Assembly (NCBI RefSeq): GCF_002954245.1
Contig: NZ_PPTG01000022.1
Location: forward strand, 112,991-176,990
DNA length: 64,000 nucleotides
Reading direction: 5' to 3'
Source of the DNA: Cryobacterium aureum
GTDB taxonomy: Bacteria > Actinomycetota > Actinomycetes > Actinomycetales > Microbacteriaceae
The notes under the pieces: model-generated
Database searches by the model: none
Seen by the model: only the letters and a program-made list of their open reading frames with translations
What the model was told of the DNA's origin: nothing
Position numbers and translations under genes: made by a program
Shown: one piece after another, positions 8,825 through 16,968 of the stretch
Layout: every line of letters starts with the position of its first letter
Numbering within the stretch: position 1 is the stretch's first letter

Positions 8825-9911
8825 CCCACGCGAAACACCGCATCGCGCTTCTGCCCGGTGACGGCATCGGTCAGGAAGTGTGCGAGTCTGCGGTACGGGT
8901 CCTCGATGTACTGGCCCGCCGTCACGGCTTCGAGCTCGTCTGGACAGAATTTCCGTGGGGCTGCGATTATTACCTCCAGACAGGTTCCATGATGGCTCCC
9001 GACGCATTGGAGACGCTCGCGCCTTACGACGCCATTCTTCTTGGCGCGGTCGGGTCCCCGAAGGTGAAAGACCTCGTGTCTCTCTGGGGACTGCTAATCC
9101 CCATAAGGCGGAGGTTCGACCAGTACGTCAACCTACGACCGGTTCGTTCCTTGCGCGTCGTGCCCTCCGCGCTCAGATCCTCGGAACCGATCGACTTTCT
9201 CATCGTCCGAGAGAACAGCGAGGGCGAGTACTCCGAAGCGGGAGGGCGATTGTTCGCCGGAACGCCACGCGAACTCGCGATTCAGGAATCAATCTTCAGC
9301 AGGATCGGTATAGAGCGGATCGTGAACTTCGCCGCAGTTGCCGCGCTGGAGCGCAAGGGGAAGCTCGTGTCGGCGACCAAATCGAACGGCATCATCCACA
9401 CCATGCCGTTCTGGGACGAGGTCGCTCAGAGGTGGCGGAGAGTCGCGGCGTCCTTATTGACCTCCAACACATCGACGCGCTGGCGGCTCGGTTCGTCCTC
9501 GCACCTCAAAGCCTGGATGTCGTTGTCGCCTCAAATCTCTTCGGAGACATTTTAAGCGACCTGGGATCCGCGCTCACCGGCGGAATCGGACTTGGCCCGT
9601 CGGCGAACCTCAATCCCGAACGCGATCATCCATCGATGTTCGAGTCCATCCACGGGTCCGCTCCCGATATCGCCGGACTCGGAGTGGCCAACCCTACCGG
9701 CGAACTGTGGGCGTCATCCATGATGCTCGAACACCTGGGCGAGGTCGATGCCTCGAGGGAACTCATCGAGGCGGTAGAGACCGCCTTGAGCGTACCTGGC
9801 CAATGCACCCGAGATCTCGGTGGTACTGGGACAACGCGCTCATTCACGGACGCCGTCGTGCAGCACCTCGAGTTGTCGGCCAGAAATGCTCCGCCAGTCG
9901 TGAAGGTCTAG
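8821..9911 (+). pseudogene. Tartrate/isopropylmalate-type dehydrogenase, frameshifted
   Basis: A beta-decarboxylating NAD-dependent dehydrogenase (isocitrate/isopropylmalate family, closest in feel to tartrate/D-malate dehydrogenase). The first part reads in frame from GTG 8821: LLPGDGIGQEV, YDAILLGAVGSP, VRENSEGEYSEAGG, SNGIIHTMPFWDEV. From about 9420-9440 the family sequence continues in the -1 frame: IDALAARFVL, VASNLFGDILSDLGSAL, MFESIHGSAPDIAG, ending at 9911. Together they give about 363 codons, the normal size, so one base appears to be missing near 'gaggtcgctcagaggtggcg'. This is either a real inactivating mutation or a sequencing error. The start overlaps the carboxylase stop by 4 bp, so it is the last gene of the operon. 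Confidence 0.85.
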
Positions 9912-9935
9912 TGGACTTGGTTCAGATCACACTCA

Positions 9936-10706
9936 TCACCGGCGGAGGCATCGGGAAGTAATCCGGGTCTCATGCTCGTCCCGAAAAGAACGGTGCTTAG
10001 CGACGGCTGTGATCTCAGCAACCGCTTCGGGATACTCGAGGAGCAGAACGGCGAATGTGCGGTCGGTATCGCTGTTCGGCCCCGCATTTCCTGCCTCCTC
10101 CTGTTCGCTGACGTCCGCAATGTTTTCCGCATTCCAAAGATCGCCCACAGCTTTGAGCTTTGTGACTGAGAACTCCAGGTGATGGCGGCGGTTGTAGATG
10201 ACGTCGCTCCACCGTGCGAGGCTCACGGAGCGGTCTTCTGCCTTATTCCCGATCACACCAAGCGGTGCATCAGGATCTAGCCCTATGGCGCAACCGGTTT
10301 GGCTGCCGCCCGAGTAGGTCCGCCACGCGTCCAGGTTGTCGGGGTCAGTTGACGCGCAAAAAATGAATCTGCTGCTAGAGAGTAAGGTGCCGGATCTACC
10401 GCGGATGAAGCCGTGCTGCTCACGTTCGAGCTGATCCCAGCGAAGGGCCCCGAGCGCGAAATCGCGGTAGGTCGGGTCTTTGCTCAGTTGCCGGAGGCCC
10501 TTTTGAATGGCTTCGCATGCGGTCTCTGGTTCTCGCTGGTCGTTTTGATAGCTGACCTCAGTGGCCAGCAAAGTATTGCTCGCCAGGATCAGATGGAGAG
10601 CTTCAAGGGTCGTGTAGTGCCATACGAGCCCGCGCGCGCGCAAATTTTTGATAGATGTCCTACTCACAGCAACAGACTGCCCTAGAACGCACTGTGCCCA
10701 CTCCAC
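9936..10706 (-). CDS. DUF2971-type protein
   Basis: 256-aa cytoplasmic protein of unknown function, convergent with the catabolic operon. The N-terminal half matches the DUF2971 pattern: LVWHYTTLEALHLILASNTL followed by ATEVSYQNDQREP, and later DAWRTYSGGSQTGCAIGLD, a region that relatives have as 'WRxYGxxGxGxxIGF'. The family is often found in accessory and defence-associated DNA. The start is uncertain: GTG at 10706 gives the full frame, GTG at 10667 would begin just before the conserved block; neither has a strong ribosome site. The next DNA downstream of its start is a mobile-element remnant, consistent with acquired origin. Confidence 0.6.
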   Translation of the reverse strand: MEWAQCVLGQSVAVSRTSIKNLRARGLVWHYTTLEALHLILASNTLLATEVSYQNDQREPETACEAIQKGLRQLSKDPTYRDFALGALRWDQLEREQHGFIRGRSGTLLSSSRFIFCASTDPDNLDAWRTYSGGSQTGCAIGLDPDAPLGVIGNKAEDRSVSLARWSDVIYNRRHHLEFSVTKLKAVGDLWNAENIADVSEQEEAGNAGPNSDTDRTFAVLLLEYPEAVAEITAVAKHRSFRDEHETRITSRCLRR

Positions 10707-10928
10707 TTGGAAGCGTTGTTACAAAGTTGTAGAAGACCTACAACGGCACCAACAGCGCCCAGAACCGATGGTTTCTGAACCGCTCTTTGAGCTCCAGTGC
10801 GAGGTAGGAGTATCCGGGTGCGAGGTCCATCGGTCGGGGATCAAGACCCGTGGCCGAGATTAGAAGCCGCCGAAACACCGATGTGCCCGTTTTGGATTGC
10901 GAGAGATGGCCGGCGGAGTGGTGAAGCA

Positions 10929-10975
10929 GCGGACTCATAATCCGTCGGTCCCGGGCTCAAGTCCCGGCCGCCCTA
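10929..10975 (+). other. tRNA-like 3' half (CAU anticodon), possible attachment-site relic
   Basis: From 10929 the sequence folds as the last part of a tRNA. The anticodon stem GCGGA/TCCGT closes a 7-nt loop CTCATAA with anticodon CAT. A 5-nt variable loop follows, then a perfect T-stem CCGGG/CCCGG around CTCAAGT, a 7-nt acceptor strand CCGCCCT and A. CAU suggests Met or Ile2. The 5' part does not complete it: the D-arm (near 10911-10927) is weak and no upstream 7-mer pairs with the acceptor strand. Only the 3' 47 nt are tRNA-like, as expected of an att copy left by a tRNA-targeting integrase. An integrase scrap lies 400 bp downstream. Confidence 0.5.
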
Positions 10976-11126
10976 CTAATGATTCACTGGCATCGGAGGC
11001 CATTGCCGCCGGCCAAGTCGGCCCGCGTGGGGCAGATATGGGGCAGATTTCTCAGCACATGCCGTAGCGGTTGTGGGAAAAGGGGTCGACATGGAGGCCG
11101 GCATACGGGCGAGTTAGGCTGCGGGG

Positions 11127-11342
11127 GTGATTATTCTTCTGATTCTGGTTGGGCTGCTGATGGCGTTCGGGTTCGTGGTGCTGATTATGTTCGCGTGGCC
11201 AGTGTCGGCGAAGACGCGGGCTGAGATGGCGGCGCACCAGACGGTGCATGAGAAGGCGCAGGTCGCGAAGGAGGCCGCTCGGGTGGTGGCGGTTGAGGCG
11301 GAGGTGGAGCGGCTTCGACGGGGTGCAGGGGCCGCTGAGTAG
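11127..11342 (+). CDS. Small single-span membrane protein, unknown
   Basis: 71-aa ORF starting with GTG after a G-rich stretch. Residues 1-25 form one hydrophobic segment (ILLILVGLLMAFGFVVLIMF). The rest is a charged Ala/Glu/Arg-rich helix, probably coiled coil (HEKAQVAKEAARVVAVEAEV). I do not recognise a family. It lies between the tRNA-like remnant and an integrase scrap, so it is probably a small passenger of a former integrated element. It is short with a weak start context, so a spurious ORF is possible. Confidence 0.4.
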   Translation: MIILLILVGLLMAFGFVVLIMFAWPVSAKTRAEMAAHQTVHEKAQVAKEAARVVAVEAEVERLRRGAGAAE

Positions 11343-11380
11343 GGGGTACGGGGCTGCCTACGCCTCCACACTCCTTCTAG

Positions 11381-11476
11381 AACGGCGTGACGCTCGCTGA
11401 GGTGGGGAAACTGCTGGGCCACTCCCCGTTGGCAACGCAGTTTTACGCGCACCTGGCGGAGATCGACCGCTCGTAA
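11381..11476 (+). pseudogene. C-terminal remnant of a tyrosine recombinase (integrase)
   Basis: About 31 codons reading VTLAEVGKLLGHSPLATQFY then AHLAEIDRS and stop. This is the C-terminal catalytic end of phage-type tyrosine recombinases: the LLGH box carries the conserved His, and the FYAHL box carries the Tyr nucleophile, one residue closer than the usual 'LGHSSIATTxxYxHL' spacing. An in-frame TAG stands immediately before the block, so nothing upstream belongs to it. It is a fragment, not a functional gene. Its nearness to the tRNA-like half at 10929 supports a decayed integration. Confidence 0.7.
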
Positions 11477-11477
11477 T

Positions 11478-12107
11478 ATGGAACTTGCTTCGGTGATAGT
11501 AAATCTTGGGATCTTTATTGCATCGGTGATAGCGGCTATTATCGCCTTGCGCTCGGTCAACGACGCTCGTCAGGCCAGAGATGAGGCTTCCGCGCACGAG
11601 CGCACTGCTACTCGATCAGCTTCGGCAGCCGAGGTCGCTGTGCGGCATCACGAACGAACTGCGGACACTCTGGAAAGACAGACCGCGCTCCTCGAATCGG
11701 CGGCTACGCATCGAGAGGATTGGGCCCTTGAAGCTCTCACAGACGCGAGCATCGATCAACAATGGAAGGCAACGAACAAGACAGGAGACGACGTCATGCA
11801 CGTCTCTATTGGCACCCCGGACGGCTTCAACGAGCAATGGATAAGGCTCGACGCGGAGGAGGCAGTCGACGTGCCGCGCGGTGGAAGTATCTTCTTTACC
11901 TTCATTTCGACGGCTCAGCTCGCCGACGAGTCGAACGATCTGGGTGCTCTGGACGCCGGCGGACGGTTCGGCGCAGAAGAAATTTGTCAAGACGATTCCC
12001 TGAACGGCGACGCCGGAACGTGCAGCACCTACGCAGATCGCGACGTGTCGTTTTGGGGTGTACCCCAACTAGGCGTCAGGTACCGTTATCTAATATTGTC
12101 AAGATAG
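11478..12107 (+). CDS. Membrane-anchored coiled-coil protein, unknown
   Basis: 209-aa protein I do not recognise. Residues 1-25 form one membrane span (VIVNLGIFIASVIAAIIALR). About 60 residues of charged Ala/Glu/Arg-rich sequence follow that should form a coiled coil, then a compact C-terminal domain with WKATNKTGDDVMHVSIGTP and a late FWGVPQLGVRYRY. The C-terminal part resembles an immunoglobulin-like or beta-sandwich effector domain only in general character. ATG 11478 begins one base after the stop of the integrase scrap, and a resolvase gene follows. It probably belongs to the same acquired segment. Confidence 0.55.
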   Translation: MELASVIVNLGIFIASVIAAIIALRSVNDARQARDEASAHERTATRSASAAEVAVRHHERTADTLERQTALLESAATHREDWALEALTDASIDQQWKATNKTGDDVMHVSIGTPDGFNEQWIRLDAEEAVDVPRGGSIFFTFISTAQLADESNDLGALDAGGRFGAEEICQDDSLNGDAGTCSTYADRDVSFWGVPQLGVRYRYLILSR

Positions 12108-12183
12108 GGTCGCTTTTTGATTGGTAGACACCCCTCATGGCCGGGTCTTAGACTTCAACCTGACAGAGCAGGGGAAAAGTCAT

Positions 12184-12744
12184 ATGACGGGTCAACGAGT
12201 TGGATATGTGCGAGTCAGCACTCTCGATCAGAACACTGTCCGACAGCTTGCTGGCGTCGAGGTCGATCGGGTGTTTGAGGATAAGGCGTCGGGGAAGGAT
12301 CAGAACCGGCCCGAGCTCGAAGAGATGATTCGGTTCGTCCGAGATGGCGATACTGTTCTCGTGCATTCCATGGACCGTCTGGCCCGCAACCTCGATGATC
12401 TTCGCTTGATCGTGCGCCGACTCACAGCGAAGAAGGTTCGGGTTGAGTTCGTGAAAGAGCAGCTCGTCTTCACGGGCGATGACAATGCGATGGCAAACCT
12501 GCTTTTGAACGTCATGGGAGCATTTGCTGAGTTCGAGCGTTCCTTGATCGGTGAACGTCAACGGGAGGGCATTGCCCTGGCCAAGGAGCGTGGCGTCTAC
12601 CGTGGTCGTACCCCGTCACTGGACATGGTCCGTGCGGCTGAGCTGCGTGAGAAGGCTGCTACGGGCGTGCCGAAGTCTGTTCTTGCTCGAGAGTTTGGGG
12701 TCAGCCGGGAAACCGTCTATGTTTACCTTCGCGCTAGGGACTGA
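12184..12744 (+). CDS. Serine recombinase, resolvase/invertase family
   Basis: 186-aa small serine recombinase for site-specific DNA inversion or cointegrate resolution. The N-terminal catalytic domain has GYVRVSTLDQN with nucleophile Ser12, DKASGKDQNRPEL, and the MDRLARN and EFERSLIGERQREG helices. The C-terminal GVPKSVLAREFGVSRETVY is the helix-turn-helix of the resolvase HTH_7 domain. ATG 12184 is preceded by AGGGGAAAAG and starts the conserved domain, so it is preferred over the upstream in-frame TTG at 12121. The length is typical and no damage is visible. No cognate transposase is adjacent, so it may be a stand-alone Tn3-type resolvase or plasmid-type remnant. Confidence 0.9.
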   Translation: MTGQRVGYVRVSTLDQNTVRQLAGVEVDRVFEDKASGKDQNRPELEEMIRFVRDGDTVLVHSMDRLARNLDDLRLIVRRLTAKKVRVEFVKEQLVFTGDDNAMANLLLNVMGAFAEFERSLIGERQREGIALAKERGVYRGRTPSLDMVRAAELREKAATGVPKSVLAREFGVSRETVYVYLRARD

Positions 12745-12769
12745 GCTGACTGTAGACGATCCGGTGTGT

Positions 12770-13636
12770 TTAGAGGTGTATGCCTGCTGTGTCGATCAGT
12801 TCGACCCAGCGCGTTCGACGGTCGGTGTCTTCCTGGATCGCTGAGGCCGGGGCGTAGACGTCTGCTTCGGATAGGGCGGCTAGGTTGAGCCCGGTGAGGT
12901 CGACGATGTCCACGATGGGTACTTGGTAGGTGCGGTATGGTCCAAGCGGCGGGGGAGTGCCGTACATGCGGGCTGGGGCGCGGACCGTGTCAAGGTCGAT
13001 GTTTTCGAACTGTGGGCTTTGGTCGAGGACGAATCCGGCAGCGTGCAGAGCGGTGGAGCCGTGCAGGGTCGTGGTCCATGCTGCGATCTTCCAGAATGCT
13101 TGCGGGATCTTCACGCCGCGGTATATCGGATCCTGGGCTGAGAGTACGGGGGCGGTGAAGACGCTGATGCGGTTACTGTTGGTGCGTGCGTAGGTGAGGA
13201 CGTGGTCCTCGAGGCCGAGCCAGAGTTGTTTCGATTGGTTGAAGGCTGCGGCTTGCGGGGCGGCGTTGGTGTAGGCGAAGGTATCGTAATTTGCTCGCCG
13301 GGCTGTCGTTGTATCGCCCCAGACCGGGTCCAGGCGCCGGACGAGGTGCCCGCGGTCGAGATCGTTTCTGGCGTAGACGCCCGCCCCGGCCTGTTCGTAG
13401 AGCGGGATACGCGAGTCGAGGTGCCAGTTGTCGCCGCGGTCAACGGTAACGAGGTGATCACCGTCGATGTTGACGCCGGTCGCGATCGCGAGGCGCCGCG
13501 CGGGGTCGAGGAGCACGGTGAAATGTGTGTAGAGCAGTTCACGAATCAGGGTTCCCACGGGAGGGGCAGGGAGCGGCAGACGAGTCGCAAGGAAATCGGT
13601 GTTGTAGCCAGCAGGATAAAGTAGTGCGGCGTTCAT
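12770..13636 (-). CDS. DNA/RNA non-specific endonuclease
   Basis: 288-aa nuclease of the NUC1 / beta-beta-alpha-metal family, related to Serratia nuclease. It cleaves DNA and RNA using a Mg-coordinating Asn and a catalytic His. The key box RNDLDRGHLVRR is present near residues 95-106 (DRGH is the catalytic motif), followed by AYTNAAPQ with the metal-binding Asn. The usual opening GYNTDFL and THFTVLLDPARRLA (THFTVxMxxxRR in relatives) come earlier. ATG 13636 is chosen because it starts the conserved domain; the frame continues upstream but that part looks non-coding. No clear signal peptide is seen. It is convergent with the resolvase gene, 25 bp apart. Confidence 0.85.
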   Translation of the reverse strand: MNAALLYPAGYNTDFLATRLPLPAPPVGTLIRELLYTHFTVLLDPARRLAIATGVNIDGDHLVTVDRGDNWHLDSRIPLYEQAGAGVYARNDLDRGHLVRRLDPVWGDTTTARRANYDTFAYTNAAPQAAAFNQSKQLWLGLEDHVLTYARTNSNRISVFTAPVLSAQDPIYRGVKIPQAFWKIAAWTTTLHGSTALHAAGFVLDQSPQFENIDLDTVRAPARMYGTPPPLGPYRTYQVPIVDIVDLTGLNLAALSEADVYAPASAIQEDTDRRTRWVELIDTAGIHL

Positions 13637-13710
13637 GGTGATAGTCAAGCAGCCCGAGCAGACAATTGAGGCTGTCGGTTTTATCTGGCGGTGTTGAGGA
13701 GAAGAGCCGT

Positions 13711-13740
13711 TGTTGCTTCCACTATGTGAAACCACCCAGG
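13711..13740 (+). repeat. Solo IS30-type terminal repeat
   Basis: 30 bp resembling the right end of the complete IS30-type element at 16878-16907. Both begin TGTTGCTTCCAC, share TGAAA in the middle and CCCA near the tip; I count 23 of 30 identical. No transposase remnant lies beside it. It is probably the tip left by an excised or decayed copy. Confidence 0.6.
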
Positions 13741-14117
13741 GGTTTTGACACATTTCGGTTATGAGCGACTGTGCGTCCGCGGTGTTGTGGATCGAAAACA
13801 GGACTGTTTTCCTAGTAGACACGTCAGGCTTGGGTCCAGCGTTCTCGGCAGATATTCGGGTGGCCAGGTGAAATGGAATGGCGTCCACTAATTTGGTTTT
13901 GCCTCTCTTCGATATAGTTACCGTGAACGGCCGCATGCGAAGATGAACAGCAGCTGCGTCTCAGCCCGGTCGCCTAGCCGATGCCGCCGCCCTCATTGAG
14001 ATCGGCGAAGTGGGCCTCGTGGCTATCAGCCAGTCCCTTTCGTGCCGGCCGACCTGTCAACGTTCCTGCTGGCACTCGGTGTGTGGGGCGATCGCGCCAC
14101 CATTCAGGACTGTTAGA
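13741..14117. other. Intergenic region without a recognisable gene
   Basis: About 380 bp between the solo IS30 end and the CNNM-CBS gene. A frame across 13640-13936 continues the nuclease frame upstream but shows no family resemblance. Around 13960-14040 a short Ala-rich stretch (LADAAALIEIGEVGLVAI) could be a gene scrap, but I cannot name it. Confidence 0.4.
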
Positions 14118-15446
14118 TCAGCTCGGCGTAGTGTTCGCACTGGCTTCTTGAGATGGCGGTGACGGTGTCTCTCCGCGAGGGACGACTAGCAGTTCTGAAA
14201 TGCGCCGGTGATCCATCGCCGTGACCTGCAGACTGATGTCGTTGAGGTGGACGACATCACCGATTCGCGCGAGACGTCCGAGCCGTTCGATCACGAAACC
14301 GGCTACGGTGTCGGATGCGCTTACGGGTAACCGCACCCCGGTCGCCTCTTCAAAGTCTTGGAAATTGAGGCGGCCGTCAAGTGCCCCTCCCTCTGATTGG
14401 AGGTCGCGTACGGGAGAGTCGGTGTCGTATTCGTCGAAGATTTCGCCTACGACTTCCTCTATGAGGTCCTCGAGGGTGACGATGCCGTCGGTTCCGCCGT
14501 ACTCATCGACGATAACGGCGATCTGATGTTTTTCTGCTCTCATCATCGTGAGGGTCGGGAGCATACGCGCGGTCGCTGGGAAGTACAAGATGGGACGCAT
14601 GATTTCGCGAACCTGCGTGTCGGGATTCTTTGCGATCATCTCGTAGAGGTCGCGCACGTGGACAAAGCCGATGATGTCGTCGATGGTGCGATCGACTACC
14701 GGGTATCGCGAGTACGGCAGGTCATGCACTTCGGTAAAGACCTCGCGAATGGATACCGTGCCGTCCAGGGCTGCGACTTCGGGACGGGGCCGCATAATCT
14801 CGCTGAGCTGGCGGTGCTGTAAAGAGAGTACGTCGTCGAGGATTCGCCGTTCGTCTTCGGGTAGCCCCTCATGGCTCGAAACGATGTCTCGCAGTTCCTC
14901 CTCGGTCATTTCCTCGCTGGTTTTGTGTGGGTCTCCGCCGAGTAGACGCACGATCACGTTCGTCGACCTCGATAGCAGCCAGATAACCGGGCGCATGGCG
15001 ATCGCAAACCCATTAAGTGCGGGCGCGACTGCGTAGGCGAAGGCTGAGTTGCGCTGGATGGCGAGGCGTTTGGGGGCGAGCTCACCGAGCACCAGGGACA
15101 GATACGCGATTACTAGGGTGAGTGCGATCGTGGCAACCGTAGCTGCGAGCGCTTCGTTGAGGCCCAGAGCGACGAAAGACGGGGCTACCGATGGGGCGAT
15201 TGAGGCGGCTCCGTAAGCGGCGGACGCGAACCCGGCTACGGTAACGCCGATCTGTACGGCTGCGAGAAACCGATTGGGGTTGCGCGCCAGAGCCGCGACT
15301 TTCTCGCCGCGCCGCCCGCGGGCCGCGATTGCGTTGAGTTGGCTATCACGGAGCGTGACGAGCGCCATTTCCGTGGCTGCGAAAACCCCGCCGATCAGGA
15401 CGAAGATGAGGACGAGGGCGATGTTTAGTACGAGATCACCGTTCAC
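14118..15446 (-). CDS. CNNM/CBS-domain membrane protein (HlyC/CorC family), long form
   Basis: 442-aa membrane protein of the family often called hemolysin C/CorC, linked to Mg2+/Co2+ handling. Order: CNNM (DUF21) membrane domain, residues 1-190, with three to four spans and GELAPKRLAIQ at its end; a CBS pair, about 210-330, containing IMRPRPEVAALD and YSRYPVVD; EYGGTDGIVTLEDLIEEVVGE; and a C-terminal CorC_HlyC domain from about 350 (ETVAGF-type region reads SDTVAGFVIERLG). GTG start at 15446. It stands alone, facing away from the IS30 element 200 bp beyond its start. Two relatives occur at 22909 and 23942. Confidence 0.9.
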   Translation of the reverse strand: MNGDLVLNIALVLIFVLIGGVFAATEMALVTLRDSQLNAIAARGRRGEKVAALARNPNRFLAAVQIGVTVAGFASAAYGAASIAPSVAPSFVALGLNEALAATVATIALTLVIAYLSLVLGELAPKRLAIQRNSAFAYAVAPALNGFAIAMRPVIWLLSRSTNVIVRLLGGDPHKTSEEMTEEELRDIVSSHEGLPEDERRILDDVLSLQHRQLSEIMRPRPEVAALDGTVSIREVFTEVHDLPYSRYPVVDRTIDDIIGFVHVRDLYEMIAKNPDTQVREIMRPILYFPATARMLPTLTMMRAEKHQIAVIVDEYGGTDGIVTLEDLIEEVVGEIFDEYDTDSPVRDLQSEGGALDGRLNFQDFEEATGVRLPVSASDTVAGFVIERLGRLARIGDVVHLNDISLQVTAMDHRRISELLVVPRGETPSPPSQEASANTTPS

Positions 15447-15650
15447 AATGTTTCGACCGTCAATATGAGAGTCGGGGTCGAGACGCAGGGTCTATGACCG
15501 TCGGGAGATGACTCTTGAGGAGTCTGATGCATGCGTAGAAGGTACCAAAGGTCTCCGGCAGAAAGCTGGATTTGAGATTGCCTGATTGAGTGTTCCTTAC
15601 TGGAACGATCATGAGCCGACTGAGGACCGGCATTGCGACGTCTCGTAGCC

Positions 15651-16907
15651 CATGGGCGGCTTCAAGGGGTCGTAGCAACACCGTATAAGTGAGGTGTTGT
15701 TGATGGCGTCAAGAGTGGTATTAAAGGATCGCGAGAACTTGTTCTGGGATCGGGTCCGTGAGGGAATGTCGGCGGCGGCCGCGTGCGAATCTATAGGAGT
15801 GAATCGCAGACAGGGATATCGGTGGATCAAGGCCGCTGGCGGGCGAATACCCGTTCCGGCCGTTGCGTCTTCGGGACGCTACTTGGGCCAAGAGGAACGT
15901 CTGCGCATCGCAGATCTGCGGCTTGGCGGTGCCGGCGTTCGCGCGATCGCACGGGACCTGGGGCGCTCCGCATCGACGATTAGCCGTGAGTTGCGTCGCA
16001 ACTCTCACCCGACAACGCGCAGCTACCGGCCGTATGCCGCGCAGAAACGCTGCGTGATCAGAGCGGGCCGGCCCAAGCCGAGCAAGCTCGACGACCGGCT
16101 GCTTGCCGCTGCCGTTGAGGAGCGGTTGCGCAAGAACTGGAGTCCGCAGCAGATCAGTGACGACCTCGCGGTCGTGTTCGCCGGCCAAGACGAACTGCAG
16201 GTCTCCCACGAGTCGATCTATCAAAGCCTCTACGTTCAAAGCCGTGGTTACGTCGGAGTTCACCTGCACCGGCACCTGCACCGGCACCTGCGGCGGGGCC
16301 GATCAGCGCGAAAACCGCGGGCCACGCAGCTGAACGCGGTGGGTAAAATTCGCGACAAAGTGATGCTGAGCGAACGGCCCAAAGAGGCCAACGACAGGCT
16401 GGTCGCCGGTCATTGGGAGGGCGATTTGATCGTCGGTTCGGCATCGGGATCGGCGATCGCGACTTTGGTTGAACGCACGACCCGGTTCGTCATCTTGGTG
16501 CACCTGCCCAACGGTCACAGCTCCGCTGACCTCCACGATGGACTCATCCGTGTGCTGGAAGGTCTGCCAGCCTTTCTGCGGCGGTCATTGACGTGGGATC
16601 AGGGAACCGAGCTTGCTCGGCACGTGGAGATCACCAAAGCAACCGGGGTTCCGATCTTCTTCTGTGATCCAGGTTCACCCTGGCAGCGCGGCTCGAACGA
16701 GAACACCAACGGCCTACTGCGCCAGTACTTCCCGAAAGGCACCGATCTGAACGCCCACAGCGCCAAACGCCTCCTCGAAGTCGCCACTGAACTCAACGAG
16801 CGGCCACGCAAAACCCTCAACCGGAGCACCCCAACCGACCTGCTCAGCGAGCTAGTCTCGAAGAAAGAAATAACCCCTGTTGCTTCCACCGCTTGAAATC
16901 GCCCATG
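15651..16907 (+). mobile_element. IS30-family insertion sequence, apparently complete
   Basis: 1257-bp element bounded by 30-bp imperfect inverted repeats, 15651-15680 and 16878-16907, identical at 25 of 30 positions (tips CATGGGCG, inner ends AGCAACA after reverse-complementing the right end). It holds one transposase gene, whose stop lies inside the right repeat. I see no obvious 2-3 bp target duplication at the junctions. End remnants of the same type occur at 13711 and 31523. Confidence 0.85.
15703..16896 (+). CDS. IS30-family transposase
   Basis: 397-aa DDE transposase. The N-terminal half carries helix-turn-helix motifs, including the IS30 hallmark GVRAIARDLGRSASTISREL with RRNS after it. 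The catalytic core shows HWEGDLIVG (Asp about 240), TWDQGTE (Asp about 299) and ENTNGLLRQYFPKGTDL (Glu about 334), the DD(33-35)E spacing of IS30. It appears intact. ATG 15703 is used; the in-frame GTG at 15694 would add three residues. A TGATGG context with no strong Shine-Dalgarno suggests low expression, usual for transposases. Confidence 0.92.
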   Translation: MASRVVLKDRENLFWDRVREGMSAAAACESIGVNRRQGYRWIKAAGGRIPVPAVASSGRYLGQEERLRIADLRLGGAGVRAIARDLGRSASTISRELRRNSHPTTRSYRPYAAQKRCVIRAGRPKPSKLDDRLLAAAVEERLRKNWSPQQISDDLAVVFAGQDELQVSHESIYQSLYVQSRGYVGVHLHRHLHRHLRRGRSARKPRATQLNAVGKIRDKVMLSERPKEANDRLVAGHWEGDLIVGSASGSAIATLVERTTRFVILVHLPNGHSSADLHDGLIRVLEGLPAFLRRSLTWDQGTELARHVEITKATGVPIFFCDPGSPWQRGSNENTNGLLRQYFPKGTDLNAHSAKRLLEVATELNERPRKTLNRSTPTDLLSELVSKKEITPVASTA

Positions 16908-16968
16908 AGTTGCGTGACTTGACGCTGAACAAAATTGGTGCGGCTGCAGCCCGATCGCAGGTTCGGCG

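Noticed and set aside
8880..9415. Early part of the second dehydrogenase frame as a separate gene
   Set aside because: Before about 9420 this frame is a shadow of the first frame; only the part after it matches the family.
10902..10975. A complete functional tRNA
   Set aside because: The 5' acceptor strand does not pair with CCGCCCT and the D-stem has only two good pairs, so I list only a tRNA-like 3' half.
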